In this document: in pieces, positions 32,872 to 35,963 of the stretch
Layout of the letters: the number at the start of each line of letters is the position of its first letter
Numbering within the stretch: the stretch's first letter is position 1
Source of the DNA: Roseiflexaceae bacterium
GTDB lineage: Bacteria; Chloroflexota; Chloroflexia; Chloroflexales; Roseiflexaceae
Assembly (NCBI GenBank): GCA_947474225.1
Contig: CANJHS010000029.1
Span: 1 to 35,963, forward strand
Length of the DNA stretch: 35,963 bases
Reading direction: 5' to 3'
Notes under the pieces: model-generated
The model's input: the letters and a program-made list of their open reading frames with translations, nothing else
Told to the model about the DNA's origin: nothing
The model's database searches: none
Program-made: the position numbers and the translations under genes

Positions 32872-32900
32872 GGAGGGACAATCATACCAAAGGACCCCAC

Positions 32901-33725
32901 ATGAAGCACATCGCCGTCACCGGCGGATCCGGCAAAGCCGGCCGCGCCACCATCCGAGAACTCCTGGCCCACGGCTATACCGTGCGCAATATCGATATCA
33001 ATGCACCAGCCGAGGCGTTGTCGCCCTTCCAAAAGACCGATTTGACCGAACTGAGCGAGACCGTCGAGGCCATGCACGGCTGCGACGCCGTCATACACTT
33101 GGCCGCCAATCCTGACCCAACCGGCCGCACCGAAGAAGTGATGTTCCGCCACAACACCGGCAGCACCTACAACGTCTTCCGCGCGGCCCAACTGCTGGGC
33201 ATACAACGTGTGGTTTGGGCCTCGTCCGAGACCGCCCTCGGCTTGCCATTCGAACGCCGCCCACCCCCCACCGTCCCCGTCGACGAGACCTACAGCGCGC
33301 CCGAGAGTAGCTATGCCCTGTCGAAGCTCGTCTCCGAAGAAATGGCGCGCCAATTCGCCAGCTGGTCTGGCGCCACCTACGTCGGTCTACGCTTCACCAA
33401 CATCATGGAACAGCACGACTACGCGCGCTTCGCAGGCTGGCAAGACGATCCGACGCAGCGCCAGTGGAACTTCTGGGCCTATGTCGACGCCCGCGACGTC
33501 GCCCAGGCCTGCCGCAAAAGCCTGGTGGCTCCGCTGACCGGGGCTGAGGTATTTGTCATCGCCGCGGCCGATACGTGCATGAACCGCACCAACGCAGAAC
33601 TCATGGCCGCAACCTTCCCTGCCATTCACATCAATCCCGGCACCGGCCCGCACGACACGTTGTTGTCGATTGCCAAAGCCCGCAGACTCCTCGGCTACGC
33701 CCCACAGCATTCGTGGCGCAGCTAA
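32901..33725 (+). CDS. NAD(P)-dependent SDR epimerase/dehydratase-like protein
   Basis: A 274-residue extended short-chain dehydrogenase. The nucleotide-binding motif is TGGSGKAG (7-14), a clear Rossmann opening. HLAANPDPTGR, the Ser of WASSETALG and the catalytic Y-x3-K in SYALSKLVSE follow. The family includes sugar epimerases and uronate dehydrogenases; the opening and length are compatible with the latter, but I would not assign a substrate. AAAGGA precedes the ATG. glcD starts 19 nt after its stop, so it probably belongs to the same transcript as the glycolate oxidase genes. Confidence 0.86.
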   Translation: MKHIAVTGGSGKAGRATIRELLAHGYTVRNIDINAPAEALSPFQKTDLTELSETVEAMHGCDAVIHLAANPDPTGRTEEVMFRHNTGSTYNVFRAAQLLGIQRVVWASSETALGLPFERRPPPTVPVDETYSAPESSYALSKLVSEEMARQFASWSGATYVGLRFTNIMEQHDYARFAGWQDDPTQRQWNFWAYVDARDVAQACRKSLVAPLTGAEVFVIAAADTCMNRTNAELMAATFPAIHINPGTGPHDTLLSIAKARRLLGYAPQHSWRS

Positions 33726-33744
33726 CACCGCACAGAGGTCACCG

Positions 33745-35211
33745 ATGACGACATCCCTTGCACCCGAATTCGCCACACTGATCTCTGATTTGGGCCGTGC
33801 CATCGGCCCCAAATACGTGCTCTGGCGCCTCGAAGAACTGATGATGTACGAGTTCGACGGCAGCGCCCTCGATTTGGCCCGCCCAGATATCGTGGTGGTA
33901 CCAGCATCGACCGAAGAAATCGCCGCGGTGGTCAAAATCACCGCCGCTGCTGGATTCCCCATCGTCCCGCGTGGCGGTGGCACGGGGTTGTCGGGTGGAT
34001 CGGTGCCCGCCGCCGGTGGAGTGGTGATTGCAACAAGTAGGATGCAAAACGTCCTGCACGTCGACCCGGTCTCCCGCACCGCCATCGTGCAACCCGGCCT
34101 CATCAATACCGAATTGAGCGAATACACCCTGCCCTGGAACCTGCACTTCGCGCCGGATCCCTCATCCCAAAAGGCCTCGACTATCGGCGGCAACAGCGCC
34201 GAGAACGCCGGTGGCCCGCACTGCCTCAAGTACGGCATCACCACCAATCATGTCTTGGCGGCAACGGTTGTATTGGCGGATGGAAGTATTTTGCACATCG
34301 ACACTACCGCCCCCGACCGGCCCGGCTATGATTTGCTCGGCGTCATCGTCGGCAGCGAGGGCACATTGGGTATTGTGACCGAGATTACCGTGCGCCTGAC
34401 GCCCAACCCCGAGGGCGTCAAAACGTTTTTGGCAATCTTCGACGACCTCGACAGCGCGTCTGACACGGTATCGGCAATCGTGGCCCAGGGCGTGATCCCG
34501 GCGGCGCTCGAAATGCTCGAGGGCCAGGGCATCGCACTGGTCGAACAATCCGTCCACGCCGGCTACCCGCTCGACGCACAGGCGGTGTTGTTGATCGAAA
34601 TCGACGGTACCGACGAAGAAATCGAAGATCAGACCGCCCGCATTGAATACATCTGCAGCCACTTCGAGGCCCGCGAACTGCGTGCCGCCAAAGACGAAGA
34701 GCAACGCAAAAAGCTCTGGGCAGGCCGCAAAGGTGCCTTGGCAGCCTGTGCCCGCCTGGCGCCGCACTACCACATCCAAGACGGCGTGGTGCCACGCTCA
34801 CGCTTGACCGAGGTGTTGCAACTGACGCGTGAGGTGGCCAAGCGCCAGCGCGTCCACATCGTGAATATCTTCCACGCAGGCGATGGCAATCTGCACCCGT
34901 TGATTTTGTTCGACATCCGCGAGCCCGGCATCATCGACCGGGCCATAGCCGCCAGCGAAGAAATCATGCGTGAGTGCATCCGTGTGGGCGGCTCGATTAG
35001 CGGTGAGCACGGGATTGGAATTGAAAAACGCGATTACATGAGTTTGCTGTTTAACGAAGACGATTTGTGGGCAATGCGTCAGATGCGGGCGTGCTTTGAT
35101 GCAGTCGGCGTCATGAATCCCTGCAAACTCATCCCCACCGGTGCGTCGTGCGGAGACATCAAACACGCCCGTGGCGCAGCCAAAGCCCTCGCCGCTGGCG
35201 CGTGGATCTAG
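33745..35211 (+). CDS. glcD: FAD-binding glycolate/lactate oxidase subunit GlcD
   Basis: A 488-residue FAD-linked oxidase of the GlcD/D-lactate dehydrogenase family. The FAD-binding PP-loop region is VPASTEEIAAVVKITAAAGFPIVPRGGGTGLSGGSVP, continued by GNSAENAGGPHCLKYG and GSEGTLGIVTEITVRL. The C-terminal catalytic part has IVNIFHAGDGNLHPLILFD and SISGEHGIGIEKRDYMSLLF. GlcD oxidises glycolate (or a related 2-hydroxyacid) in a membrane-associated complex with GlcE and the Fe-S subunit GlcF. The ATG at 33745 follows AGAGGTC; an upstream in-frame start overlaps the SDR gene. glcE begins 9 nt after its stop. Confidence 0.95.
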   Translation: MTTSLAPEFATLISDLGRAIGPKYVLWRLEELMMYEFDGSALDLARPDIVVVPASTEEIAAVVKITAAAGFPIVPRGGGTGLSGGSVPAAGGVVIATSRMQNVLHVDPVSRTAIVQPGLINTELSEYTLPWNLHFAPDPSSQKASTIGGNSAENAGGPHCLKYGITTNHVLAATVVLADGSILHIDTTAPDRPGYDLLGVIVGSEGTLGIVTEITVRLTPNPEGVKTFLAIFDDLDSASDTVSAIVAQGVIPAALEMLEGQGIALVEQSVHAGYPLDAQAVLLIEIDGTDEEIEDQTARIEYICSHFEARELRAAKDEEQRKKLWAGRKGALAACARLAPHYHIQDGVVPRSRLTEVLQLTREVAKRQRVHIVNIFHAGDGNLHPLILFDIREPGIIDRAIAASEEIMRECIRVGGSISGEHGIGIEKRDYMSLLFNEDDLWAMRQMRACFDAVGVMNPCKLIPTGASCGDIKHARGAAKALAAGAWI

Positions 35212-35220
35212 GAGCAGCAG

Positions 35221-35963
35221 ATGTACCGACCCAGTACCATCCAAGAACTCGCCAGCCAGATCCGCGACCACCGCGGGCCGCTCATGCCACGCGGCAGCGG
35301 CAGCCATCAAGCACTGGGCAATGCCCCTGTCGCCGATAGCACCGTCATCGACACAACACTGCTGCGCACCGTGAGCGATTACATCCCATCGGATTTGACC
35401 ATCACCGTCGGTGCCGGCATCACCCTCGGCGCCCTGCAGGAACTGCTCAAGCCCAACAATCAATGGCTGCCATGGGACGCCCCACAACACCACAGTGCCA
35501 CCATCGGTGGTTTGCTGGCGGCCGGTTTGAGTGGTCCGTTGCGCCATAGTGCCGGCACACCACGTGACTGGGTATTGGGCATGCACACGGTGTCGGGCGA
35601 TGGGCGCATCCTCAAGAGCGGCGGCAAAGTGGTCAAAAATGTCGCCGGCTACGACGTCCACAAACTGCACATCGGTGCATTGGGGACCTTGGGGGTCATT
35701 GCAGAGGTGTCGTTCAAAATCGCGCCGTTGCCCAACGCCGACCAGAGCTTGGCCTTTGTCTGTCGCGACCTGCTGCATGCCTATACGCTGGCGTACCAAC
35801 TACGTGAGCGGCCGTTCAATCCGGCGGCACTGCTCATCCACACCGACGCAAACGGCGTGGTGACCTTACTCGCGCGCTGGACCGGGGTGGCAGCCATGGT
35901 GGCCCGGCAAGTGGCGCATGCGCGCCAGCAGGCTGCGACCTACGACGACTACGAGACGCGCGC
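35221..35963 (+). CDS. glcE: Glycolate oxidase FAD-binding subunit GlcE (partial, runs off right edge)
   Basis: The first 247 codons of a protein still open at the end of the window. It starts MYRPSTIQELASQIRDHRGPLMPRGSGSHQALGN after an AGGAGCAGCAG ribosome site. FAD-domain blocks are ATIGGLLAAGLSGPLRHSAGTPRDWVLGMHTVSGDGRILKSGGKVVKNVAGYD and KLHIGALGTLGVIAEVSFKIAPLP, which are GlcE-specific in order and spacing. It should pair with GlcD; glcF is expected just beyond the window. Confidence 0.93.
   Translation, partial: MYRPSTIQELASQIRDHRGPLMPRGSGSHQALGNAPVADSTVIDTTLLRTVSDYIPSDLTITVGAGITLGALQELLKPNNQWLPWDAPQHHSATIGGLLAAGLSGPLRHSAGTPRDWVLGMHTVSGDGRILKSGGKVVKNVAGYDVHKLHIGALGTLGVIAEVSFKIAPLPNADQSLAFVCRDLLHAYTLAYQLRERPFNPAALLIHTDANGVVTLLARWTGVAAMVARQVAHARQQAATYDDYETR

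Noticed and set aside
1-35963. tRNA or rRNA genes
   Set aside because: I looked for GTTCGA-type T-arm signatures and rRNA blocks and saw none outside the T-box leader; a covariance-model scan would be decisive.

Overview
The window looks like a chromosomal segment of a Chloroflexota bacterium, probably Chloroflexia or a relative. This is an inference from four things: a Ycf45-type AAA+/R3H ATPase next to thymidylate kinase and a DarA/PII-like c-di-AMP receptor; a secreted protein with the repeated phylum-typical pattern (ETxHxVxG, then FERARFELHPE, then VLLGLLG); the DeoC/tandem-ALDH pair; and moderately high GC with heptamer intergenic repeats. No rRNA, tRNA, CRISPR array or prophage was seen.

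Layout. 159-7887 (+) holds small metabolic units: GNAT, RidA and amidohydrolase; a second GNAT with a YqhA membrane protein; an unknown ORF; an MBL hydrolase; a P1-family self-processing peptidase; an EamA transporter; and an isolated trpD. An HNH endonuclease (-) converges on trpD stop to stop. 8565-9310 is a free-standing superoxide dismutase gene with a clear promoter and terminator. 9400-15928 is a long collinear run: pdxS, pdxT, a GNAT-like protein, the AAA+/R3H ATPase, tmk, the c-di-AMP receptor, a membrane zinc-ribbon protein and a lipoprotein DsbA-like gene. The last gene carries an in-frame TGA exactly where the first Cys of its CPYC active site should be. 15949-16903 holds a REP-associated tyrosine transposase (RAYT) followed by a five-copy hairpin array that exactly fills the gap to the ruvX stop codon. 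16904-20079 (-) is alaS and ruvX. 20213-24307 holds a zinc-ribbon/helical-repeat protein, a secreted six-hairpin-glycosidase-like protein (-) and the secreted repeat protein. 24482-27967 is a tryptophan unit: promoter, Trp T-box leader, trpS, trpE, trpG, followed by an AAC(2')-like acetyltransferase. 28508-32824 holds repeats, a DUF1059 gene (-), deoC and a double-domain ALDH16-like dehydrogenase separated by a heptamer-repeat block. 32866-35963 holds an SDR epimerase, glcD, and glcE, which runs off the end.

The most interesting observation is the candidate selenoprotein at 15269-15928. UGA replaces the first active-site Cys (FSDYQ-UGA-PYC). The reading frame stays open and family-like for another 155 codons, with the cis-Pro motif intact. 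A perfect 6-bp hairpin with a CGUGA loop lies 21 nt after the UGA, which is where a bacterial SECIS element should be. Ordinary genes in the window use TGA as stop, so a general code change is unlikely. A single-base pseudogene mutation or sequencing error is the main alternative.

Other points of note are the RAYT/BIME locus with a predicted self-repressing leader, dispersed AACTGAT heptamer arrays, the Trp T-box in front of trpS-trpE-trpG, and a sharp internal composition change in the secreted repeat protein.
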